Positions 1 to 5,469 of a stretch of 5,561 bases of DNA are shown here, piece after piece; positions within the stretch are counted from its first letter, which is position 1; each line of letters starts with the position of its first letter. This DNA comes from Clostridia bacterium (GTDB lineage: Bacteria > Bacillota_A > Clostridia > Oscillospirales > Acutalibacteraceae): positions 1 to 5,561 of the forward strand of contig JAFPCJ010000010.1 of NCBI GenBank assembly GCA_017423885.1, written 5' to 3'. The notes beneath the pieces were generated by a model. That model saw nothing but the letters and a program-made list of their open reading frames with translations, had not been told where the DNA came from and made no database searches. Position numbers and translations under genes: made by a program.

Positions 1-572
1 ATATGGTAGCCGCCGCGGCTACACGGGGAGACGTAATGATAGAAAACGTCACTCCGAAGCATCTCGAATCCATAATCGCAAAGCTTGTTGAAATGGGCGC
101 TACGGTAGAGGAATTTGATGAGTCTATCAGAGTCAGTATGGATGAACGTCCCAAAAAATGCAATGTTAAGACCATGCCGCATCCCGGCTTTCCAACCGAT
201 ATGCAGCCGCAGATAGCAGTAATGCTTACTGTGGCGGACGGTACGAGCATCGTAACCGAGGGAGTGTGGGACAGCCGTTTCAGATATGTCGATCAGCTTA
301 CCCTTATGGGGACTAAAATTCAGGTTGACGGAAAAATGGCGGTCATAACAGGCGTAGACAAGCTTATTCCTGCCCCTGTAAAGGCGGTAGATCTTCGAGC
401 AGGCGCCGCAATGATAATTGCGGGACTTATGGCGGACGGTGTGACCGAGGTTGAGGAGATAGGACATATCGATCGCGGATATGAGCGGCTGTGTGAAAAG
501 CTTTGTGCTCTCGGCGCAGATATTCGCCGCGTACCTATCGACCGTCACGATATAGCACTTAAGCAAGCGTAA
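1..572 (+). CDS. murA: UDP-N-acetylglucosamine 1-carboxyvinyltransferase (MurA), C-terminal part, 5' end cut by the window
   Basis: MurA transfers the enolpyruvyl group of PEP to the 3'-OH of UDP-GlcNAc, the first committed cytoplasmic step of peptidoglycan synthesis. The first complete codon is at 3. The ATG there aligns to an internal position, roughly residue 233 of the 419-residue E. coli enzyme, so it is not the start; the N-terminal lobe with the fosfomycin-target Cys lies outside. Visible in the 189 residues: PHPGFPTD at 59-66, whose Asp66 matches catalytic Asp305 of E. coli; VDLRAG at 129-133, matching Asp369 and Arg371; and HIDRGYER at 155-162, whose Arg158 matches PEP-binding Arg397. 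The C-terminus ends close to the family's usual end. Many Clostridia carry two MurA paralogues, and this fragment does not show which one this is. The family assignment is very secure. Confidence 0.96.
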   Translation, partial: MVAAAATRGDVMIENVTPKHLESIIAKLVEMGATVEEFDESIRVSMDERPKKCNVKTMPHPGFPTDMQPQIAVMLTVADGTSIVTEGVWDSRFRYVDQLTLMGTKIQVDGKMAVITGVDKLIPAPVKAVDLRAGAAMIIAGLMADGVTEVEEIGHIDRGYERLCEKLCALGADIRRVPIDRHDIALKQA

Positions 573-575
573 AAC

Positions 576-621
576 AAACCGATGGCGGAGCATATTCTGT
601 CATCGGTTTTTGTGTTTTTTT
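576..621 (+). terminator. Rho-independent terminator of murA
   Basis: AAACCGATG (576-584) pairs perfectly with CATCGGTTT (601-609). The stem continues inward through six more pairs including G-U wobbles, leaving a four-base loop at 591-594. A U-rich tail runs from 607 to 621, broken only by GTG. It begins four bases after the murA stop codon. Confidence 0.88.
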
Positions 622-656
622 AAAGTTAGAGTGTCTTTTTTTACAGGAGGAAATTA

Positions 657-1442
657 ATGTCGAGAATTTGTCCGATCTTCAGCGGCTCAACGGGTAACAG
701 TACATATATAAGCACCTCATTCGGGGGAATACTTGTCGATGCGGGTGCATCGTACAAAGGTATTTGTAATGCAATTTCGGCGGCAGGCGGGAAAATGGAA
801 GAGCTTAAAGCTATATTTGTCACCCATGAGCATATAGACCATGTAAAGGGATTAAAGGTACTTTTAAAACAGCATAAAATTCCTCTGATTGCGTCCACCC
901 AAACACTCAAGGCGCTTGCCGATGCTGATAGAATACCGCAGGGAGCAACGCTGATAGATGCAGATAGCTGTGAGGGTATAGGCGAGATATCGGTTCAAAG
1001 ATTTGCCACCTCGCATGACTGTGAGGGCTCAAGCGGCTATAGCTTTACCTTGCCCGATGGCAAGCGCATGGCAGTATGCACCGATCTTGGAACGGTAACC
1101 GATACCGTAAGGGCGGCACTTGTAGGTTGCGATCTTATCTTGATCGAATCAAATCACGATGTAAGTATGCTTCGGCAAGGACCCTATCCGCCCGCACTTA
1201 AATTGCGAATACTTTCCAATTCGGGACATCTTTCCAATTTCGATTGTGCATCAGAGCTGCCCGAACTTTTGCGCTCGGGTACAACGCGTTTTATCCTTGG
1301 ACACCTGAGTCAGAAAAACAATCTTCCGATGCTTGCTTTTTCGGCGGCAAGGGCGGCACTTATGGATATTGGCGCAAGTCAGGGTGAGGATTATCTTTTG
1401 AGCGTGGCTCGTCCCGATAAAAATGAGGTGGTTCCGCTATGA
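657..1442 (+). CDS. yycJ: YycJ/WalJ-like metallo-beta-lactamase-fold hydrolase
   Basis: A 261-residue cytoplasmic protein of the MBL superfamily with no signal peptide or membrane segment. The metal-binding motif is THEHIDH at 56-62 (His57, His59, Asp61, His62). Further likely ligands or active-site residues are His120 in ATSHD, Asp143 in CTDLG, His167 in ESNHD, and His191 and His216, each in GHLS. The opening SGSTGNS at 9-15 is characteristic of YycJ (264 residues in Bacillus subtilis, as I recall). From family knowledge, a Bacillus YycJ has been reported as a 5'-3' double-strand DNA exonuclease; whether this protein does the same is inference. The start is set by AGGAGG at 645-650, six bases before the ATG. 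The stop overlaps the rlmH start (ATGA), so the two are probably co-translated. In bacilli this family is encoded near walRK and rlmH, so linkage to rlmH is conserved here, although walRK is not visible. A generic MBL hydrolase is the alternative. Confidence 0.88.
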   Translation: MSRICPIFSGSTGNSTYISTSFGGILVDAGASYKGICNAISAAGGKMEELKAIFVTHEHIDHVKGLKVLLKQHKIPLIASTQTLKALADADRIPQGATLIDADSCEGIGEISVQRFATSHDCEGSSGYSFTLPDGKRMAVCTDLGTVTDTVRAALVGCDLILIESNHDVSMLRQGPYPPALKLRILSNSGHLSNFDCASELPELLRSGTTRFILGHLSQKNNLPMLAFSAARAALMDIGASQGEDYLLSVARPDKNEVVPL

Positions 1443-1918
1443 TGAAGATAACGCTTATCTCCCCCGGCAGGCTGAAGGAAAGCTATCTTCGCGATGCGGC
1501 GGCAGAGTACAGTAAAAGACTTTCGAGATTTTGCTCACTTTCGGTTATTGAGCCCGAGCCTCAAAGATTGCCCGAGCGCCCGAGCGAGTCACTCGTTTTG
1601 GCGGCTCTTGAAGCAGAAGCGCAGATAATACTTAAAAAAATACCCGACGATGCTTTTGTGATAGCACTTTGCGTTGAGGGCAAGCCACTATCGAGTGAAG
1701 TCTTTGCTCAAAAGCTCTCCGAGCTTTCGGCGGTGGGAAAACCGCTTGTGCTGGTGATAGGAAGCTCCTTTGGACTTTCCGAAAAGGTGAAAAAAAGAGC
1801 GGATATGCGTTTGTCGGTTTCGGCAATGACCTTTCCGCATCAGTTGTTCCGTATAATGCTTCTTGAGCAGATATACCGCGCTTTTCAGATCAATTCGGGA
1901 AGTGAATATCATAAATAA
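1439..1918 (+). CDS. rlmH: 23S rRNA (pseudouridine-1915-N3)-methyltransferase RlmH
   Basis: RlmH is a SPOUT-class methyltransferase that uses S-adenosylmethionine to methylate N3 of pseudouridine 1915 (E. coli numbering) in helix 69 of 23S rRNA, acting on the assembled 70S ribosome. At 159 residues it has the usual family length. The C-terminal trefoil-knot half is clear: VIGSSFGLS at 106-114, TFPHQL at 131-136, LLEQIYRAF at 141-149 and terminal EYHK at 156-159. The N-terminal KITLISPGRLK is also typical. The ATG at 1439 overlaps the stop of the MBL gene (ATGA), with GAGGTG at 1425-1430 eight bases upstream. A second ATG at 1442 is an equally plausible start and would remove one Met. The cofactor-loop sequence here is IGSS where many homologues have IGGS, and INSGSEYHK where Bacillus has INRGEPYHK. 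These look like lineage variation rather than loss of function. Confidence 0.95.
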   Translation: MMKITLISPGRLKESYLRDAAAEYSKRLSRFCSLSVIEPEPQRLPERPSESLVLAALEAEAQIILKKIPDDAFVIALCVEGKPLSSEVFAQKLSELSAVGKPLVLVIGSSFGLSEKVKKRADMRLSVSAMTFPHQLFRIMLLEQIYRAFQINSGSEYHK

Positions 1919-2025
1919 AATCGTTTTGTGCGTTGTTTCGGGGTAGAGCGTACAGGAAAATATATGTCAAAATGACGAAATAATGCTTATTTTACAGAAA
2001 ACAAAGAAAAACTGCCATTTAACTC
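1919..2025. other. Non-coding interval downstream of rlmH with two small inverted repeats
   Basis: No gene is supported here. Two short dyads lie side by side: GTCA-AAA-TGAC at 1966-1976 and AAATAA-TGC-TTATTT at 1978-1992. The second is followed by one further T and could act as a weak terminator for rlmH, or either could be an operator upstream of the transporter promoter. No convincing GC-rich terminator follows rlmH. The assignment is speculative. Confidence 0.25.
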
Positions 2026-2054
2026 TTGCAAAAAGATGAAAAATTATTTATAAT
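2026..2054 (+). promoter_or_regulatory. Sigma-A promoter of the TRAP transporter operon
   Basis: TTGCAA at 2026-2031 (four of six bases of the -35 consensus) is separated by exactly 17 bases from a perfect TATAAT at 2049-2054, in an A/T-rich stretch. Transcription would begin near 2061, giving a leader of about 40 bases before the binding-protein ATG. The leader contains a small GGGATTTCCC dyad at 2075-2084, too short to call a regulator, and AGGAGG at 2090-2095. Confidence 0.75.
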
Positions 2055-2101
2055 AAATATATTAAAATAAAATCGGGATTTCCCAAATCAGGAGGATTAT
2101 T

Positions 2102-3070
2102 ATGAAAAGAATTTTTGCACTTTTACTCGTATGCGCTCTTGTATTCTCGTTTGCTGCATGTGGTGGCGGCGAAGCAAAGGCAAAGAGCATGGCAATGGGC
2201 ACAGGTAGCCCCACAGGTACATACTATGCTTACGGCGGAATAATCGGACAGTACATCAAGAACAATGCTAAAATTGATGTTAACGCTGTTTCTACAGGCG
2301 GTTCCAAGGATAATATTCAGGGAATCGATGTTAACGATTATCAGTTGGGAACCGTTCAGTCTGATGTTATGCATTATGCATGGAACGGCACCCGCGCTTT
2401 TGAGGAAGACGGTAAAATCACTACCTTCCGTACCGTTGCAGGTCTTTATGCAGAGGCTGTTCAACTTGTTACCACAAATCCTGACATCAAATCCGTAGCA
2501 GACCTTAAGGGTAAAAAGGTATCCATCGGTGCCGCAGGCTCGGGCGTTTACTTTAATGCTATTGATATTCTCGGCGCCGCAGGTCTCACCGAGAAGGACA
2601 TAAATCCTCAGTATCAGAACTTTGATCAGAGTGCTGACGCTTTGAAGGATGGCAAGATCGATGCCGCATTTATCGTTGCAGGCGCTCCTACTCCTGCTAT
2701 CACCGAGCTTAGCATGACCAATGCAAAGACAAGAATCGTTGCTATAGACGGTGACATTGCTGAAAAGCTTATGAAGGACAATACCTTCTATTCGGTATAC
2801 AAGATTCCCGCAGGCACCTACAGCAATCAGGATGCAGAGATCGCTACCGTTACCGTTAAGGCAACCTTGATCGTAAGCGCAGAGGCTTCTGAGGATGATG
2901 TTTATAATCTTACCAAGGCAATCTTCGATAACAGCGCTGATATCGCAAAAGAACATGCAAAGGGTGCTGAATTAAGCCTTGAAAATGCTACCGAGGGTCT
3001 TACGGTACCTTTCCATGCAGGAGCCGCTAAGTACTTCAAAGAAAAGGGAATTGAAGTGGCAGTTGAATAA
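2102..3070 (+). CDS. TRAP transporter solute-binding lipoprotein, TAXI family
   Basis: A 322-residue extracytoplasmic binding protein of the TAXI class, which delivers substrate to a TRAP permease. The N-terminus is a lipoprotein signal: a basic start (MKR), a hydrophobic stretch at 4-17, then FAAC with the lipidated Cys at 20 and a GGG linker. Phe at -3 is an unusual lipobox residue. Family hallmarks are GTGSPTGTYY at 33-42, STGGS at 64-68, VADLKGKKVSIG at 132-143 with GSGVY at 146-150, and FHAGAAKYFKEKG at 304-316. AGGAGG at 2090-2095 sits six bases before the ATG. It is the first gene of the operon, followed after 90 bases by its permease. Some characterised TAXI proteins bind glutamate/glutamine or 2-oxoglutarate; the substrate here cannot be read from the sequence. 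The family call is very secure. Confidence 0.95.
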   Translation: MKRIFALLLVCALVFSFAACGGGEAKAKSMAMGTGSPTGTYYAYGGIIGQYIKNNAKIDVNAVSTGGSKDNIQGIDVNDYQLGTVQSDVMHYAWNGTRAFEEDGKITTFRTVAGLYAEAVQLVTTNPDIKSVADLKGKKVSIGAAGSGVYFNAIDILGAAGLTEKDINPQYQNFDQSADALKDGKIDAAFIVAGAPTPAITELSMTNAKTRIVAIDGDIAEKLMKDNTFYSVYKIPAGTYSNQDAEIATVTVKATLIVSAEASEDDVYNLTKAIFDNSADIAKEHAKGAELSLENATEGLTVPFHAGAAKYFKEKGIEVAVE

Positions 3071-3097
3071 TTGACCGAAGGGTTAATTGCTTGATAA

Positions 3098-3141
3098 AAA
3101 ATAGCTGCGACGGAGTGAGTCGCAGCTATTTTACTGTTTTT
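3098..3141 (+). terminator. Intercistronic hairpin terminator/attenuator between binding protein and permease
   Basis: A perfect 14-bp stem, AAAATAGCTGCGAC (3098-3111) with GTCGCAGCTATTTT (3119-3132), encloses a seven-base loop. The ascending arm ends in TTTT and, after ACTG, another TTTTT follows at 3137-3141. No promoter is evident between this structure and the permease gene, so it probably acts as a partial terminator or as a 3' stabiliser of the binding-protein mRNA. Either would give more binding protein than permease. The A-run on the left means it could also work in the reverse direction. Confidence 0.8.
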
Positions 3142-3147
3142 CGGAAG

Positions 3148-3152
3148 AGAGG
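3148..3152 (+). promoter_or_regulatory. Ribosome binding site supporting a TTG start for the permease
   Basis: AGAGG at 3148-3152, within GAAGAGAGG, lies eight bases before a TTG at 3161. The competing in-frame ATG at 3203 has AGGAG at 3195-3199 only three bases upstream, which is too close for a normal site. This favours TTG, but not decisively. Confidence 0.5.
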
Positions 3153-3160
3153 TATATATA

Positions 3161-5113
3161 TTGTTTTTTTCTAAAAAGAAGGCAGCCGAGCCGCAGGAGA
3201 CAATGGATCTGGATGCCGTAATGAAAAAATTTGACCGAGAGTCAAATGTAAGATTATGGGAAGGAAAGCCTAAAATATTTGTTAACTGCATACTTGCCGC
3301 TTTTTCCTTGTTTTGTGTTTATGTAACCTTTTTTGCAACATGGCCGCAGGAAATAGTGCTATCAAGCTTTGTCGGCTGTATCGTCTTTATGGGCTTTTTG
3401 ATCTTCCCAATGAAAAAGGGATTGCAGAAAACAAATTTTCTGCCTTGGTATGATATTGTTATGATGGTTTTGGGTTCAGCGGCGTTTTTCTATTATACCG
3501 TTGATGCAAATACTATTATTAAGCAGGGTAGAAATTTTGAAACATATCAGATAATCATAGGTATAATAGGCATACTTTGTCTGTTTGAGCTTTGCCGCAG
3601 ATGCGTAGGACTGCCGATACTTGTTGTTGCAGGGGCATTTATAGTTTACGCTCTTGTTTGGGGATTGCCCAATCCTGATGTTATAAGACGCTTTGAGACT
3701 CTTTTCAGTCAGCTTTTCTACTCTACTACCTCGGGAATTTTGTCTACGCCTATAAATACCTGTGCAAAGTTTATCGCAATATTTATTATTTTCGGCGCTT
3801 TCCTTGAGCGCACGGGAATAGCAGACTTCTTTATTAAGATATCAAACTCCATAGTCGGCGGATTTTCGGGCGGACCTGCAAAGGTTGCCGTTGTTGCAAG
3901 TGCTATGGAAGGCATGGTTTCGGGTTCTTCCGTTGCTAATACTGTAGGCTCGGGTTCGGTAACCATTCCGCTTATGAAGAGAACAGGATATAAGCCCGAG
4001 TTTGCCGCCGCCGCAGAGGCGTCCGCTTCAACGGGCGGTCAGATAATGCCTCCTATAATGGGAGCCGCGGCATTCCTTATGGCAGAAAACATCGGCGTTC
4101 CGTACAGCAACATCGTTATTCGTGCTATTCTTCCTGCTGTTTTGTATTTCCTCGGTGTATTCATCACCGTTCATTTAGAGGCAAAAAAAGAAGGCTTGCG
4201 CGGTCTTTCAAAGGACGAGCTTCCGAAGTTTTTGCCGTTGCTTAAAAAGTCTTATTTGCTTTTGCCGCTTATAATCCTTATAATTCTGGTAGGCTCCGGC
4301 TCAAGATCCATTGCTTATGCTGCCGCGATCGCCATAGTAGCTACCATAATCGTGGGTCTGTTCAACAAAGAAAACAGAATCACACCCATGAGAATTTTTG
4401 AAGCCTTGGCGGCAGGCGGACAGGGAATGATAACCGTTGCGGTTGCTTGCGGTGTTGCAGGCATTATCGCGGGAACCATTACCATGACAGGTCTTGCTAC
4501 AATGCTTATAAACGGTATTGTTGCTCTTGCAGGCGATAAAATTATAATAGCACTATTCCTTACTATGCTTTGCTGTATAGTTCTTGGAATGGGAGTGCCT
4601 ACTACGGCTAACTACTGTATAATGGCGGCTACCTGCGCTCCTATTCTTATAAAAATGGGAGTTCCCGATATCGCAGCGCACTTCTTTGTGTTCTACTTCG
4701 GTATAGTTGCTGACCTTACTCCGCCCGTAGCGCTTGCGGCGTATGCGGGTGCGGCGATAGCGCAAGCAAATCCGATGAAAACTGCCTTTACGGCAACAAA
4801 GCTTGCGATAGGCGCATTTATTGTTCCTTACGTATTTGCTCTTAATCCGGCAATGCTCTTTGTTGACACGGCTGCGTTTGAAGTTATACTTATATGCATA
4901 ACCTCCGTAATTGGTATATTCGGTGTTTCTGCCGCGTTGGAGGGCTACTGTTTATGCTCTATGCATTGGTATGAACGTATTATCAGCGTAATCGGCGGAC
5001 TTCTTCTCATATATCCCGGCATAGTTACCGATGTGATCGGTCTTGTACTTGTAGCCGCTGTTGTAGCGGTACAGCTCATCAGAAGAAACAGAAGAACGCT
5101 TGTAAATGCTTAA
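3161..5113 (+). CDS. TRAP transporter fused permease, 4TM/12TM (DctQM-type, TAXI-associated)
   Basis: A polytopic membrane protein of 650 residues that joins the small (DctQ-like) and large (DctM-like) TRAP subunits. TRAP permeases import organic anions and related solutes by coupling to a sodium or proton gradient. A hydrophilic N-terminus (1-38) carries DAVMKKFDRESN, typical of TAXI-linked permeases. About four hydrophobic segments follow (roughly 40-60, 66-86, 97-117, 129-165), then the DctM core. Core signatures are GGFSGGPAKVAVVASAMEGM (233-252), VSGSSVANTVGSGSVTIP (253-270), ASASTGGQIMPP (287-298), LGMGVPTTANY (475-485) and FGIVADLTPPVALAAY (513-528). The C-terminus has two or more extra hydrophobic segments (about 573-595, 607-640) and a basic tail, RRNRR. 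The length fits complete fused permeases without a long C-terminal extension. The start is TTG at 3161 or ATG at 3203; the latter removes 14 residues with no effect on domains. Confidence 0.95.
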   Translation: MFFSKKKAAEPQETMDLDAVMKKFDRESNVRLWEGKPKIFVNCILAAFSLFCVYVTFFATWPQEIVLSSFVGCIVFMGFLIFPMKKGLQKTNFLPWYDIVMMVLGSAAFFYYTVDANTIIKQGRNFETYQIIIGIIGILCLFELCRRCVGLPILVVAGAFIVYALVWGLPNPDVIRRFETLFSQLFYSTTSGILSTPINTCAKFIAIFIIFGAFLERTGIADFFIKISNSIVGGFSGGPAKVAVVASAMEGMVSGSSVANTVGSGSVTIPLMKRTGYKPEFAAAAEASASTGGQIMPPIMGAAAFLMAENIGVPYSNIVIRAILPAVLYFLGVFITVHLEAKKEGLRGLSKDELPKFLPLLKKSYLLLPLIILIILVGSGSRSIAYAAAIAIVATIIVGLFNKENRITPMRIFEALAAGGQGMITVAVACGVAGIIAGTITMTGLATMLINGIVALAGDKIIIALFLTMLCCIVLGMGVPTTANYCIMAATCAPILIKMGVPDIAAHFFVFYFGIVADLTPPVALAAYAGAAIAQANPMKTAFTATKLAIGAFIVPYVFALNPAMLFVDTAAFEVILICITSVIGIFGVSAALEGYCLCSMHWYERIISVIGGLLLIYPGIVTDVIGLVLVAAVVAVQLIRRNRRTLVNA

Positions 5114-5129
5114 AATTCAAGCTTTCTCG

Positions 5130-5162
5130 GAAGACGCTTCTTGCAGAAGTGTCTTCTTTTTT
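5130..5162 (+). terminator. Rho-independent terminator of the TRAP operon
   Basis: GAAGACGCTTCT (5130-5141) pairs with AGAAGTGTCTTC (5145-5156). The 12-bp stem has one G-U wobble and a TGC loop, and six T's follow at 5157-5162. It starts 17 bases after the permease stop codon. Confidence 0.9.
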
Positions 5163-5237
5163 GTTAAAAAATTCCTTGTTTTCTACGGTGACGCACGGAA
5201 ATAATATAAAAGGCGAAAGCCAAATTTCAAGAAAGTC

Positions 5238-5242
5238 GAGGG
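5238..5242 (+). promoter_or_regulatory. Ribosome binding site that sets the start of the 59-residue protein
   Basis: GAGGG at 5238-5242 is five bases before the ATG at 5248. The open frame extends upstream to a GTG at 5149, but that codon lies inside the stem of the operon terminator, so the upstream extension is not a credible coding region. In the leader, a GGC-GAAA-GCC mini-hairpin occurs at 5212-5221. No convincing sigma-A or sporulation-sigma promoter could be fixed in 5163-5237. Confidence 0.6.
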
Positions 5243-5247
5243 AAAGT

Positions 5248-5427
5248 ATGACACCGAAGGAACTTCTTTATATCGAAGATGCGCTTGGCCATCATCAGCA
5301 ATTACAGACCTCAATGAAGGACATGGCAGGACAGTTGAACGATCCGCAGCTTAAAAGCTTTGTGGAAGATCTTGCTTCAAAGCAGGGACAGTCTTTTCAG
5401 CAGTTTTTTATGCTGTTGAATTCTTAA
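5248..5427 (+). CDS. Small helical protein resembling CotF/spore-coat-associated proteins
   Basis: A 59-residue soluble protein beginning MTPKELLYIEDALGHHQQLQ. Two amphipathic helices are suggested, at about 3-28 and 32-57, separated by LNDPQLKSF. There is no signal peptide, membrane segment or Cys. The pattern of acidic/His/Gln residues, the DPQLK turn and the closing helix match small Clostridia proteins that I recall as encoded next to CotF-like spore coat proteins, perhaps half of a ferritin-like four-helix fold. That similarity is from memory and the molecular role is unknown. It lies downstream of the TRAP terminator and so is transcribed separately. An AAGGAG site and ATG directly after its stop point to a former co-transcribed partner gene, now interrupted. 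Confidence 0.7.
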   Translation: MTPKELLYIEDALGHHQQLQTSMKDMAGQLNDPQLKSFVEDLASKQGQSFQQFFMLLNS

Positions 5428-5438
5428 GGAGACCGGCT

Positions 5439-5453
5439 ATGAAAAGTCAATAG
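5439..5453 (+). pseudogene. Start of an interrupted downstream gene (probable coat-protein partner)
   Basis: AAGGAG at 5426-5431, overlapping the preceding stop codon, is seven bases from an ATG at 5439. This is a well-formed translation start placed as for the second gene of an operon. It runs only ATG-AAA-AGT-CAA before TAG, and an inverted IS110-type transposase end begins 16 bases further on. I infer that the real gene continued with different sequence before the insertion, and that its remainder lies beyond the element. From context it may have been a CotF-like coat protein, but nothing in the four codons shows this. Confidence 0.4.
5445..5450 (-). promoter_or_regulatory. Outward-facing -35-like box (TTGACT) at the element end
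   Basis: Read on the minus strand, 5450-5445 is TTGACT, five of six bases of the sigma-A -35 consensus, 19 bases beyond the transposase stop codon and pointing out of the element. IS110-type elements are known to form a promoter when the excised circle joins the right end to the left end, so a half promoter is expected in this place. No strong -10 follows in the present flank. Confidence 0.35.
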
Positions 5454-5469
5454 AAAAATAGAAAGAAAT

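Noticed and set aside
1929..1954. TGTGCG/CGTACA partial hairpin after rlmH as a terminator
   Set aside because: The six-pair stem has a wobble and a 14-base loop, and no T-run follows.
2075..2084. GGGATTTCCC dyad in the binding-protein leader, as a possible riboswitch or operator
   Set aside because: It has only three or four base pairs, and a leader of about 40 bases is too short for any known riboswitch.
2123..2956. A 277-codon open frame on the minus strand, antisense to the TAXI binding-protein gene
   Set aside because: It mirrors the codon pattern of the strongly supported plus-strand gene, has no recognisable domain, and yields a Cys-rich, implausible protein.
2902..3291. A 129-codon minus-strand frame spanning the gap between binding protein and permease
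   Set aside because: It crosses the terminator hairpin and both coding ends and shows no family features or ribosome binding site of note.
5176..5208. Possible promoter for the 59-residue protein (TTGTTT with TAATAT, or a SigK-like AATAATATA)
   Set aside because: The sigma-A pair is 20 bases apart, and the SigK-like element lacks the leading C and a correctly spaced -35, so neither is convincing.
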